From assembly GCF_018070465.1 (NCBI RefSeq), contig NZ_JAGPXT010000013.1, positions 1 to 64,000 of the forward strand: a DNA stretch of 64,000 nt. Direction: 5' to 3'. The translations under genes were made by a program, and so were the position numbers. Shown in pieces: positions 30,523 to 38,724 of this stretch (position 1 is its first letter; each line of letters opens with the position of its first letter). Source of the DNA: Micromonospora sp. C95 (GTDB taxonomy: Bacteria > Actinomycetota > Actinomycetes > Mycobacteriales > Micromonosporaceae). A model generated the notes under the pieces. That model ran no database searches, had not been told where the DNA came from, and saw nothing but the letters and a program-made list of their open reading frames with translations.

Positions 30523-31066
30523 GTGTCGAGTGGACAGCGGAGCCAGCCACGCCGAGGTCGGGCGTGTGCATTTTGTGGCCTCACCGGATCGCTCAGTAAA
30601 GAGCACATCTGGCCTCGGTGGATGCACCGGCATCTGGAGACTCCGAATGCCACCCGCTACGTACACCATGCCGGCTTTCGGTGAACTGCTGTCGATGCTT
30701 TCACCGAGGATCCGACTGTAGTGACTGAACGGCAAGGTTCTGTCCTGACGTTGGTTGCGCGAGAGGTCTGTCAGGGCTGCAAACAACGGGTGGATGAGTC
30801 AGCTTGAGCAGCGGGTGCGACCCACGGTGTCAGACCTGGTCGACTCGGCCCGCAGCCGCAGCCACTTGTGATTCAGCCGGATCGGGCGGCCGATCTTGCT
30901 ACCTGGGCAATTAAGACGGCGTGGATGCGGGAAGTTTCCGTACCAATGCCGGCAACAACAACGCTCGCAATGCGTCCCAGCTACAACAGACTGAGCTTCC
31001 ACCCGAGCACAGTGCAGTTTGGCTGGGGTCGCACATCTGGCGCCGGTCGTGCGGCCCCTGAAGCTG
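30523..31066 (+). pseudogene. Decayed HNH-nuclease-type gene
   Basis: GTG 30523, with GGGAGGG upstream, opens a frame containing CAFCGLTGSLSKEHIWPRW, the N-terminal motif of an uncharacterised actinobacterial HNH-like family. A TGA at 30682-30684 interrupts it. The same frame resumes with LVAREVCQGC up to 30780. There one extra A (TGCAAACAACGGG where TGCAACAACGGG would give Cys-Asn-Asn-Gly) shifts the frame. The next frame then reads NGWMSQLEQRVRP and ends in TGA at 30869. A third frame from 30868 continues IQPDRAADLATWAIKTAWM. The pieces line up in the order expected for one protein. The gene is broken by a stop and two shifts, and its end is lost near the phosphoribosyltransferase gene. Confidence 0.72.
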
Positions 31067-31591
31067 TCACCCCATCACGGAGGTTTCCAGGTCGCGGCGG
31101 GTAAGCGCGGCACGGAGCTGCAGCGCCTCGGTCGCCAGATTCTGACGGCCGCCCTGCTCGCGGTCGACGGCGCAGACCACCGTCTCCACCTGGGCGCCGA
31201 TGGAGCGCAGTTGCCCGCACGATGCCAGTAGGGCGCCGCCCGTGGTCACGACGTCCTCGATCAGTACGACACTGCGGCCCTTCACGGGACCGCCCTCGGC
31301 GACCTTGTTGGTGCCGTACTCCTTGACGTGTTTTCGCACGAACACGGTGGGCAGTCCGGTCAGCTGGGACATCACCGTGGCAAGGGGGATGCCGCCCATC
31401 TCCATCCCCGCCAGCACGTCGCACTCGGGCAGCAAGGCGACCATCGCTTCGGCGACCTCACGCAACAGATCCGGCTGCCCCTCGAACAGGTACTTGTCGA
31501 AGTACTCCCCGCTGATCTGCCCGGATCGCAGACGGAACCGTCCGGTCAAATGGCAGGTGTCATAGACGCGGCGCGCGAGCGGGAAAGTCAC
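31067..31591 (-). CDS. Orotate phosphoribosyltransferase-like protein
   Basis: The product is about 174 residues from GTG 31591 (VTFPLARRVYDT), with GAGG eight bases upstream. A longer frame to 31705 crosses a neighbouring gene remnant. Motifs: LTGRFRLRSGQISGEYFDKYLF, then the phosphoribosyl-diphosphate loop VVLIEDVVTTGGAL. The family joins orotate to phosphoribosyl diphosphate to make orotidine monophosphate. A housekeeping pyrE probably lies elsewhere, so this copy may act on a related base or belong to the adjoining cluster. It sits between two decayed genes, which makes its own status uncertain. Confidence 0.75.
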   Translation of the reverse strand: MTFPLARRVYDTCHLTGRFRLRSGQISGEYFDKYLFEGQPDLLREVAEAMVALLPECDVLAGMEMGGIPLATVMSQLTGLPTVFVRKHVKEYGTNKVAEGGPVKGRSVVLIEDVVTTGGALLASCGQLRSIGAQVETVVCAVDREQGGRQNLATEALQLRAALTRRDLETSVMG

Positions 31592-31640
31592 TCGGACAGC
31601 CTCGCATCCCGCCTGGATCAAGCAATCGTGCCCCTCGACA

Positions 31641-31938
31641 GCGGAACGCGACATCCTGCTCGAGGACAGGCTGACGGAACTCGTCGATCGGCACAGGGCG
31701 CACATAGTGGCGTCACGCGGTCGGGGCCTGGTGTGGTCTGGCTTTCCGGGAGCCGCACCTGGCCCGACGGGTCGCCCGGGAGGCGTTGCCCCGTGGGCTG
31801 CTGATGGAGAGGTCTGGGTCCACCGACGAAGTGCTGAAGCTCATGCCACCCCTGACCTTGACGGAGGAAGAACTGGCCGAGGGCCTCGGCATTCTGGAGC
31901 AGGCGGTGTCGGCAGCGCTCGCACTCCGCAACCGTTGA
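31641..31938 (+). pseudogene. C-terminal remnant of a class III aminotransferase
   Basis: Two frames together read as the last 90-100 residues of a class III, PLP-dependent aminotransferase. Frame one (from 31641) gives RLTELVDRHRAHIVASRG then RGLVW. Frame two (from 31708) gives LARRVAREALPRG, LLMERSGSTDEVLKLMPPL and LTEEELAEGLGILEQAV, ending at TGA 31936-31938. The join needs a frameshift near 31736. The ending resembles diaminobutyrate-2-oxoglutarate aminotransferases of ectoine or siderophore pathways. The catalytic domain with the PLP lysine is missing, so it cannot be functional. Confidence 0.7.
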
Positions 31939-32145
31939 CGGCCCAGGAGCCGCAAGCGAGGATCTTCTTGGCATGGACGGACAGGAACCCCAGTCCAGGT
32001 CGGCTTGAATCCGACGCCACAGAAACCGCACCTTCACGGGCCAGCAACGAGTTTCGAACGGTACCGAGTCCGCGGGTGATCCCACGAGCGCAGGAGTTGG
32101 ATGATGGACGCGTACCCGCTGCGCCGCGAAGCGGTCTGACCACCG
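31939..32145. other. Intergenic stretch before the rightward cluster arm
   Basis: These 207 bp separate the aminotransferase remnant from the acyl-CoA synthetase gene and must hold its promoter. I see no clear -35/-10 pair, repeat or gene. A long leftward open frame crosses it, but that is the complement of the synthetase gene. Confidence 0.45.
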
Positions 32146-34269
32146 ATGCCCACGGTAGATCGCACAGCGGTGCTTGACCGGCTGGTCGCGCCGACGTCCA
32201 TCGCCCTGTTCGGGGTCTCCAGAGATCGGACGAAGCTGGGTCACCAGATCGCCGACGGACTCTTGCGCGGCGGGTACGCCGGCCGGGTGGTGCTCGTCAA
32301 CCCACGTGGTGGTGAAGCTCTCGGCCGCCCGCTGGTCCCGGACGCCGCAGCGTACGGCTGCGACGTGGCGATGGCGGCCGTACCAGGGACCCGGCTGCCG
32401 GGCGTGCTGCGCCGCTGCGAGGAGCTCAGCATCGGCCTGGTGGTCTCGTGCGCCAGCGGGTTCGAGCGGCGCGACAGCCCGCTGGCCGACGAGGTGCGGA
32501 CCGCGCTGGCCGAGACCGGCGTACGGTTGCTCGGACCGGCGTCGATCGGGGTGTATTCGCCCGCCGCCCGGGTCAACCTGACGACGTTGCCCGACCTGCC
32601 CGCCCGCCCGGACGGCGGCGTCTACTTCATCGCGCAGTCGGGTGGCATGGCGTACCACGTCGGCCGGCGGTTGGCCCGCCTGCGCTGCGGATACGACGTG
32701 TACCTCAACATCGGCGCCGCCTACGACCTCGGCGCGCGGGAGGCCGTCGACCACGCTGCCGCGCGACCGACCACCGGGGTCGTGCTGCTGTACCTGGAGT
32801 CACTGGCCGGCGGCGACGGACTACTCACGTCGATCGCGGCAGCGGCGCGCGCCAAGCCGGTGGTGGCGCTGCTCGGTGGCAGCACCGGGCACGGCCGGCA
32901 GGCCACCATCTCCCACACCGGGGCGATGCTGCCGCCGGGGATGCGCGCCGCGGCGCTGCTCACCGACGCGGGTGCCCTCGTGGTGGAGACCTTGCCCCAG
33001 GCGATCGCGGCGGCCGCCGCCCTCTGCGGTACGCGACCGGTTCCGGTGCCGCTGCCGAGCCCGGCGCCGCCTGCTCCGATGCCGGAGCCGACGCATCCGT
33101 ACGACGCGGGCCCGGGATCGCCGCCGCGACGGGTGTTTCTGCTCGCCGACGGTGGTGGCGCCGCGGTGACCATGGCAGACGCGCTGGTTCGCGCCGGGCT
33201 CCAGCTCACGGAGCCGTCGACCGGGACTGGTCGGGTGGTCAGCGAGCTAACCGGTGGCCGGCCCGGCGCGACCGGCAACCCGCTGGAGCTGGACGGCCTC
33301 GCCGAGCGCGACCTCACCGTCTACCGTCGCCTGGTCGACGCTGTCGTCGGCAGCGGCGAGTTTGACGCTGTGGTCATCGCCGGGTACCTGGGCGGATACG
33401 CCCGGCTCAACGGCGCCCACCTGGCGGCTACGGAGCGTGCCGTCGCCGTGGACCTGGCGCGGCTCGCCCGGCGGACGCCGATTCCCATCATCGTTCAGTC
33501 CTCGTTCGTCACTGATGACGGCGACGCAGCGCAGATTCTGCGTGACTCGCCGCTGCGTTGGGTGGAATGGGCGGAGGAGGCTGCGGCGCTGCTCAGCACG
33601 CCCGGCCGCGGTGCACCCGGTGACGTGTCCCCCACCGCGTCGGCGGTGCGTGCCGACCTCACCGCCGTCCACGCGTTGGTCATGGACGCGTTCACCTCGG
33701 CCGGCGTCGATCACCTGCTCGGCCGCCGCCTCGCCACCGCGCCCGCGCCCACGGAGGGCACCTGGGTGCTCAAGCTCCCCGGGCTGGCCCACAAGTCCCG
33801 CCTGGGCGGCATCGAGCTCGGCGTCGCGGCGGCCGAGGTGCCCGCCGCCCACCGTCGCCTGTACGACGTCGCGCTCGTAAACGGCATCGCGCCCGACGTC
33901 TGGCTCAGCCGCCAGGTCGACGTACAGGCGGAGGTTGTGCTCACCGTCTGGCGGACCGATGAAGCCTGGACCGGGCTCACCCTGGGCACCGGCGGCACCA
34001 GTGTCGAGCTCGCCGCCGACACGGTGACCGGCCGGGCGACGGCCAACGTCGACGAGCTGCACGGGATGCTGCGTCGCACCAGGTTCGGCGAGCGGTTCGG
34101 CCGCGAGCCTGCCATGCTCAATCTCCTCGCCGGGGTGGTCACCGTATTCCGGCACCGACTGCCGTGGCTGGCCGAACTCGAGTGTAATCCGATCGTCGTC
34201 GGACAGAACGGGACCTTCGTGGCAGATGTGCTCGGGACGATCCAGGACACGCGCCATGGCCGTTCGTGA
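32146..34269 (+). CDS. ADP-forming acyl-CoA synthetase, fused alpha-beta type
   Basis: The product is 707 residues. The N-terminal CoA-binding domain has SIALFGVSRDRTKLGHQI; the succinyl-CoA-synthetase-like flavodoxin domain has FIAQSGGMAYHVG and a phospho-His region (ATISHTGAMLPPG). The C-terminal third is an ATP-grasp domain (WVLKLPGLAHKSRLGGIELGV, LAELECNPIVV). Enzymes of this layout join a carboxylic acid to CoA, or the reverse, with ADP plus phosphate. As first gene of the rightward arm, overlapping an aldehyde dehydrogenase gene by 14 nt, it probably activates or releases an acyl intermediate. The substrate is unknown. Confidence 0.85.
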   Translation: MPTVDRTAVLDRLVAPTSIALFGVSRDRTKLGHQIADGLLRGGYAGRVVLVNPRGGEALGRPLVPDAAAYGCDVAMAAVPGTRLPGVLRRCEELSIGLVVSCASGFERRDSPLADEVRTALAETGVRLLGPASIGVYSPAARVNLTTLPDLPARPDGGVYFIAQSGGMAYHVGRRLARLRCGYDVYLNIGAAYDLGAREAVDHAAARPTTGVVLLYLESLAGGDGLLTSIAAAARAKPVVALLGGSTGHGRQATISHTGAMLPPGMRAAALLTDAGALVVETLPQAIAAAAALCGTRPVPVPLPSPAPPAPMPEPTHPYDAGPGSPPRRVFLLADGGGAAVTMADALVRAGLQLTEPSTGTGRVVSELTGGRPGATGNPLELDGLAERDLTVYRRLVDAVVGSGEFDAVVIAGYLGGYARLNGAHLAATERAVAVDLARLARRTPIPIIVQSSFVTDDGDAAQILRDSPLRWVEWAEEAAALLSTPGRGAPGDVSPTASAVRADLTAVHALVMDAFTSAGVDHLLGRRLATAPAPTEGTWVLKLPGLAHKSRLGGIELGVAAAEVPAAHRRLYDVALVNGIAPDVWLSRQVDVQAEVVLTVWRTDEAWTGLTLGTGGTSVELAADTVTGRATANVDELHGMLRRTRFGERFGREPAMLNLLAGVVTVFRHRLPWLAELECNPIVVGQNGTFVADVLGTIQDTRHGRS

Positions 34270-35512
34270 CCCGCGTCTCGCCCTCGCCGGCGAGGAGGCC
34301 CGCGCCGTCCTCGCCCGGTACGGGCGGCCTCTGGTCGCTGCGGCTGTGGCCGAGCTGGCACTGCCGCACCGCGACGTCGAGGCCGAATTGCACTCGCTGG
34401 ACGAGCAGTTGCGCCGGCTGGGTGGCCTCGGCCGGCGAACGGCCCATCGACCGGCCCTGTGCACCGGTGAGGAGGCGATCTACCTCCTTCTGCCGTACAA
34501 CGTCACGGTAGCCGCGGTCTGGGACATCGTCCGGCTGGTCGGCACGGGCAACGCCGTGCGGGTGCGCTTCTCGCGACGGGCCGTCCGCCTCGCGGAACTG
34601 GTCGCAGACTTTGCTGCGGCAGCCTGGCCCGGAAGAGTGATGGTGGACCAGCGGGCACGGGACGTGTTCCTGGCCGAGGCGCTAACGGCGGGCTCGCCGG
34701 CGGCGGCCCTGTTCGCCTACGGGGGTATGGAGCTCGGCGCCGGCCTGGCCGGCTACCGCGGGTCGAAGAAGGTCGTCTTCGAGGGCCCGGGCAAGGATCC
34801 GGCGATCGTGCTGCCGGGAGCGGACACCGCCGACGTGGTGCGGCAGGTGTGTGCGGCCAAGTTCGCCTACGCGGGACAGCAGTGCGTCGGACCAGAGACG
34901 CTGTTGGTGCAGCGGGCCCACTACGAGTCGGTGATCGACGCACTGGCCCGGCACTTCGTCGCGGCGCGCGTCGGTGACCCGACCGATCCCGCCACGGACG
35001 TCGGGCCGGTGGCCAGTCAGGCGGTCGCCGAACGGGCCCGGCGGCAGATCCGGCAGGCACAGCAGGCCGGCGCCCGGGTCGTGGTCGGCGGAGCCGTCGC
35101 CGGGCATCTCGTCCAGCCCACCTTGGTCGCTGACGTACGGCCCGGAATGGCGCTGTGGCAGGAGGAGACGTTCGCACCGATTCTCGGCGTAGCGCCGTTC
35201 GACGACCCGGACGAGGCGGCGGCCCTGGCCCGTACCACGCGATTCGGGCTGTGCTGCAGCATCTACGGTACGGACGCCGCCGCGCTGGCCCGGCGCCTCC
35301 GCGGGCGTCCGTACGCTCACCGCGTACCGGAACTGCGGGGTGGACAGTTCGGCGTGGTGACGGCGAACCGAGCGCCATTCACGCGCATCACCGACCATTT
35401 GGCACCATTCGGCGGCTACGGACTGTCCGGTTGGGTCTGGGATGGGCGTCAGCTGCTGCAGGGTCCGAAATGTTTCGCACGGGAAGCTACTGTGGATCCG
35501 CAGGGAGACTGA
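34256..35512 (+). CDS. Aldehyde dehydrogenase superfamily protein
   Basis: The product is 418 residues from ATG 34256, inside the end of the synthetase gene. This is short for the family (usually 450-500): the N-terminal part is reduced. The catalytic Cys210 (AYAGQQCVGPETLLV) and general base Glu176 (KKVVFEGPGKDPAIV) are present, so it should be active. It may oxidise an aldehyde, or reduce a CoA thioester to an aldehyde in partnership with the overlapping acyl-CoA synthetase. The unusual N-terminal sequence (LPYNVTVAAVWDIVRLVGTGNAVRVRF) still fits a dinucleotide-binding fold. Confidence 0.82.
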   Translation: MAVRDPRLALAGEEARAVLARYGRPLVAAAVAELALPHRDVEAELHSLDEQLRRLGGLGRRTAHRPALCTGEEAIYLLLPYNVTVAAVWDIVRLVGTGNAVRVRFSRRAVRLAELVADFAAAAWPGRVMVDQRARDVFLAEALTAGSPAAALFAYGGMELGAGLAGYRGSKKVVFEGPGKDPAIVLPGADTADVVRQVCAAKFAYAGQQCVGPETLLVQRAHYESVIDALARHFVAARVGDPTDPATDVGPVASQAVAERARRQIRQAQQAGARVVVGGAVAGHLVQPTLVADVRPGMALWQEETFAPILGVAPFDDPDEAAALARTTRFGLCCSIYGTDAAALARRLRGRPYAHRVPELRGGQFGVVTANRAPFTRITDHLAPFGGYGLSGWVWDGRQLLQGPKCFAREATVDPQGD

Positions 35513-35666
35513 CCGGCGCCGCGCCTGTCGAGGTGCTCGAAACCCGGCACGGCTAAAGCGTCGGTCCTGAATGGATTGCTACGGACGTCTTCACCCAAAG
35601 CGGATGTACCGACAAGCCCGGATCGTTCGGATATGTCCCACTCTCCACTGTCGGAAGACACTTCAA

Positions 35667-35680
35667 CCTATGTCCATAGG
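35667..35680. promoter_or_regulatory. Palindrome CCTATG-TC-CATAGG
   Basis: CCTATGTCCATAGG has perfect 6-bp arms around two central bases. It lies in the 244-bp gap before the transporter genes and about 77 bp before the first start codon. It is A/T-richer than its surroundings and looks like an operator. Confidence 0.5.
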
Positions 35681-35739
35681 TGAGACTGACTGATACCGTG
35701 GCCAGTGCCTAGCTGAGACTGTCACGCGATCACGTGGCG

Positions 35740-35755
35740 GAGAACGGGGGTTCTC
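35740..35755 (+). promoter_or_regulatory. Hairpin enclosing the ribosome-binding site
   Basis: GAGAAC-GGGG-GTTCTC forms a perfect 6-bp stem whose loop GGGG is the only ribosome-binding site candidate for ATG 35757, one base downstream. Folding would place the site in a tight loop and could limit translation of the transporter operon. Confidence 0.5.
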
Positions 35756-35756
35756 G

Positions 35757-36830
35757 ATGACAGGCCGCCGCCTGCGGCGATTCCTTTGTGGCGTAACGAT
35801 AGCGATCACATCAGCGGCGAGCCTCTCCGCGTGTGGCGACGAGGGCGGGGCCGCAGAACGGAACGAGATCGTTTTCAACTCCTGGGGCGGCGACTTCCAG
35901 AAGGCGCAGTCAGAGGTTATCTTCGCCCCCTTCGAAACCGAGTCGAAGATCAAGGTCGTCCAGCTCAGCGACGGGGAGAACATCTACGCGAAGGTGAAGT
36001 CGCAGGCCGGCCAGGACATCGGCGAAATCGATATGGTGCACGGCGACGCCTCCTGGTTGATGCGCGGCCGCCAGGACAACCTCTGGGCAAAGATCGACTA
36101 TTCCGAGCTGTCGGCTGTGAACATCTACGACGACGCCCGAGACGACTATGGCGTCGGTGTCCTGTACTGGTCGTTCAACATCGTCTACAACCCGGCGAAG
36201 TTCACCGAGGCGCCGACGACCTGGGCGGATGTCTGGGACTACGCGAAGCAGCACCCGAAGCGCGTCGCGATGTGGAGTGCCCGCCCGAATTACGTCATCG
36301 AAGCCGCGCTCATGGCGGACGGCACACGACCCGACGGGGTCTATCCGCTGACCGGCGAGAAGATCGATAGGGCGTACGCGAAACTCGACGAGATCAAGGA
36401 CAAGGTGGCCTGGTTCGAGGGTGGCGCCCAGGGTGGGCGGCTCTTCGAGGAGGGCCAGGTGGACATCGGCATGTTCTACGGCGGCGACGCCTTCTCCTTG
36501 AAGGTCGACGGCGCAGCGCCGACGGTCGTCTGGAACCAGGGCCTCTACACCCGCGACTACTGGCTGATTCCGGCGAACGCTCCGCACAAGGAGCAGGCGC
36601 TTCAGTTGCTGAAGTTCGCGCTGCAGCCGCAGCGACAGGCGGAGCTCGCCGACCGCACCGGCTACGGTCCGGTGGCGCCAGAGGCGGTCGCCCAGCTCGA
36701 CCCGGCCGTCCAGGCCAAACTGACAAGCGTCGAGCCGCAGAAGTCCAGCCAGCTCAGCTACGACTACGAGTGGTGGGGAGAGAACGACGACGCGCAGCTC
36801 CAGCGGTGGACAACGTGGTTGCGTGGCTGA
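35757..36830 (+). CDS. ABC transporter substrate-binding lipoprotein, polyamine (PotD) type
   Basis: The product is 357 residues. A signal peptide ends in the lipobox SLSAC with Cys at residue 26. The mature protein starts the typical FNSWGGDFQKAQSEVIFAPFE pattern of spermidine/putrescine-type binding proteins and keeps the family length. Anchored outside the membrane, it would deliver a ligand to the two permeases encoded downstream. Its stop overlaps the ATPase start (TGATG). True polyamine binding cannot be confirmed, since the family also binds thiamine, iron and amino-acid derivatives. Confidence 0.87.
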   Translation: MTGRRLRRFLCGVTIAITSAASLSACGDEGGAAERNEIVFNSWGGDFQKAQSEVIFAPFETESKIKVVQLSDGENIYAKVKSQAGQDIGEIDMVHGDASWLMRGRQDNLWAKIDYSELSAVNIYDDARDDYGVGVLYWSFNIVYNPAKFTEAPTTWADVWDYAKQHPKRVAMWSARPNYVIEAALMADGTRPDGVYPLTGEKIDRAYAKLDEIKDKVAWFEGGAQGGRLFEEGQVDIGMFYGGDAFSLKVDGAAPTVVWNQGLYTRDYWLIPANAPHKEQALQLLKFALQPQRQAELADRTGYGPVAPEAVAQLDPAVQAKLTSVEPQKSSQLSYDYEWWGENDDAQLQRWTTWLRG

Positions 36831-37918
36831 TGGCCGCCGACGTCGCCCCGCAGCACGTCCTGCGCCTGGATCGGGTCTCGTTCCGGCGAGGCAGCCGCGA
36901 GGTGCTGCGCGAGGTCACCCTGGACCTACGGCCGGGCGAACGACTCGGCCTGATCGGACCCAGCGGTGCCGGTAAGACGACGCTGCTGCGCCTGCTCGCC
37001 GGGCTGGAACGCCCAGCCAGCGGCGTCGTGCAACCGGCGGTCGTGCCGGGCGAACGCAGCGCCGACGGCATTCGCGTCGGCCTGCTCTTCCAGGATCTGG
37101 GCCTCTTCCCACACATGCGGGTCCGCAGCAACGTGGCGTTTCCTCTGCTCGCCCGGAGCGTGCCACGCGACGCGCGACGCCGGCGTGCCACGGAAGCCCT
37201 CGTACAGGCCGGGATCGGCGACTTCGCGGACCGATTTCCCGGATCGCTCAGCGGTGGCGAACGCCAGCGCGTAGCGATCGTCCGGACGCTGCTCAGTGAG
37301 CCGTCGATCGTGCTGCTCGACGAGCCGTTCGCCTCGCTCGACCCGCACCTGGTCGGACGGTTCGCGGAGTGGCTGGAGGATCTGCGTTCACGCGCCGAGG
37401 TCTGCATGGTTCTCGTCACCCACGATGTGCGCCTCGTCATGCGGTGGGCCGACCGGTTGGCGATACTCGTCGACGGTGCCGTCGAGCAGGTCGGGTCGCC
37501 CACGGAGTTGTACGCGCGGCCGCGTACCGCCTTCGTGGCGACGTTCCTGGGCGAGGCCAACGTGGTCGACGCGGTAGTCATCGAGGCGACCGGGGCGGGC
37601 TCCGTGCTCTGCGAAGTGCCGGCGTTGGAGGGCCGCAGCGTCCGGGCAAGCGTCGCGACCGACATGGCGGTTGGCGCGCGGTGCCGGCTGGTGATCCGTC
37701 CAGAACACCTTGCCGTGGGGAACGCGGGCGAGCCTGGTGGCCTGACGTGCGAGGTCGCCGGTGTGGGCTTCGCCGGCCGCAGCGCGGATCTGTTGCTGAC
37801 CACCGGGACGGGCGCTTCCCTGCGAACCAATGCGGGACCGGCCGACCTGACCCGGAGTACCGGCGAGAAGGTCACGGTGCGGTGGCCACCGGTGCAAACG
37901 CATGCCGTGGCGCCATGA
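36830..37918 (+). CDS. ABC transporter ATPase, polyamine/Fe type
   Basis: The product is 362 residues from ATG 36830. Walker A is GPSGAGKTT, the signature LSGGERQRVAIVRTLL, and Walker B IVLLDEPFASLD. A C-terminal regulatory TOBE-like region follows (about residues 250-362), as in PotA and FbpC. It energises uptake through the two permeases that follow. The ATG start overlaps the preceding stop and its own stop overlaps the permease start (ATGA), so the four genes are coupled. Confidence 0.9.
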   Translation: MAADVAPQHVLRLDRVSFRRGSREVLREVTLDLRPGERLGLIGPSGAGKTTLLRLLAGLERPASGVVQPAVVPGERSADGIRVGLLFQDLGLFPHMRVRSNVAFPLLARSVPRDARRRRATEALVQAGIGDFADRFPGSLSGGERQRVAIVRTLLSEPSIVLLDEPFASLDPHLVGRFAEWLEDLRSRAEVCMVLVTHDVRLVMRWADRLAILVDGAVEQVGSPTELYARPRTAFVATFLGEANVVDAVVIEATGAGSVLCEVPALEGRSVRASVATDMAVGARCRLVIRPEHLAVGNAGEPGGLTCEVAGVGFAGRSADLLLTTGTGASLRTNAGPADLTRSTGEKVTVRWPPVQTHAVAP

Positions 37919-38724
37919 CCGGATCAAGGACCGGCGGGCGCGTGGCTCCGGCCGCGGTGTTGACGGTGTTCATGGTCGGTGGACTGGTGCTGCCCCTCGG
38001 CCTTGTCCTGGCGGAGTTGGCCGCCGAGCCCGAACGGCTCGGCCAGGTCGTTGGCGAGAGCGCAGCCGCGGCCGGCCGTTCAGTACTGCTCGCTGTCGTC
38101 GTCGCGGCGATCGCGTTGCCGCCGGCCATCACGGTCGCCCGTTCGCTGACCCGCGCCCGGCACGCGGTCCGGGTGGTCGGGGTGGCGCTGTGCGTCCTGC
38201 CGCTCGTCCTGAACCTCCTCGTCGTGATCCTCGCCTGGATGGTGGTGCTGGAGCGCGAGGGCCTGGTCAACACCTTGTGGACGACAATGGCTCTGCCCGG
38301 TGACCCGCCGCAGATCCTTTACACCCGGTCCGCCGCCGTGCTCGCGATGGCGTACGTGGTGATGCCCGTGATGGCGCTGATCCTGCTGGACAGCTTCCGG
38401 CGGATCGACCCGCGCATGCGAGAGGCGGCCCGGCTGCTGGGCGCCCGACCACTGACCCGGTTTGTCCTGGTCGAACTCGGCTTCGTCGCGCCCGCCCTCG
38501 TCACGGCGTACGTGATGGGCTATGTCCTCTGTCTGAACCTGTACCTGGTACCGGAGTACCTGACCGGACCGCACCTGACCACGCTCGGCTTCCTGGTGCA
38601 GGAAAACGTGATCAAGAGCTTCGACCTGGGTTCGGCCGCGGTACAGGCGACGATGCTCTTCGTCATGGCGGTGCTACCGGTCTGCGGGGCACTGGCGATG
38701 GATCGCGGTGTGCGGCAGCGATGA
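37915..38724 (+). CDS. ABC transporter permease 1
   Basis: The product is 269 residues with about six membrane helices. The cytoplasmic EAA loop that contacts the ATPase reads MREAARLLGARPLTRFVLVELG, near residues 165-185. This corresponds to the PotB-like subunit. It overlaps both neighbours by 4 nt. Much longer upstream reading in the same frame belongs to the ATPase gene region and is not coding. Confidence 0.88.
   Translation: MTGSRTGGRVAPAAVLTVFMVGGLVLPLGLVLAELAAEPERLGQVVGESAAAAGRSVLLAVVVAAIALPPAITVARSLTRARHAVRVVGVALCVLPLVLNLLVVILAWMVVLEREGLVNTLWTTMALPGDPPQILYTRSAAVLAMAYVVMPVMALILLDSFRRIDPRMREAARLLGARPLTRFVLVELGFVAPALVTAYVMGYVLCLNLYLVPEYLTGPHLTTLGFLVQENVIKSFDLGSAAVQATMLFVMAVLPVCGALAMDRGVRQR

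Noticed and set aside
31618..32754. A 378-residue leftward frame at the start of the cluster
   Set aside because: Most of it is antisense to the acyl-CoA synthetase gene, and the rest shows no family pattern.
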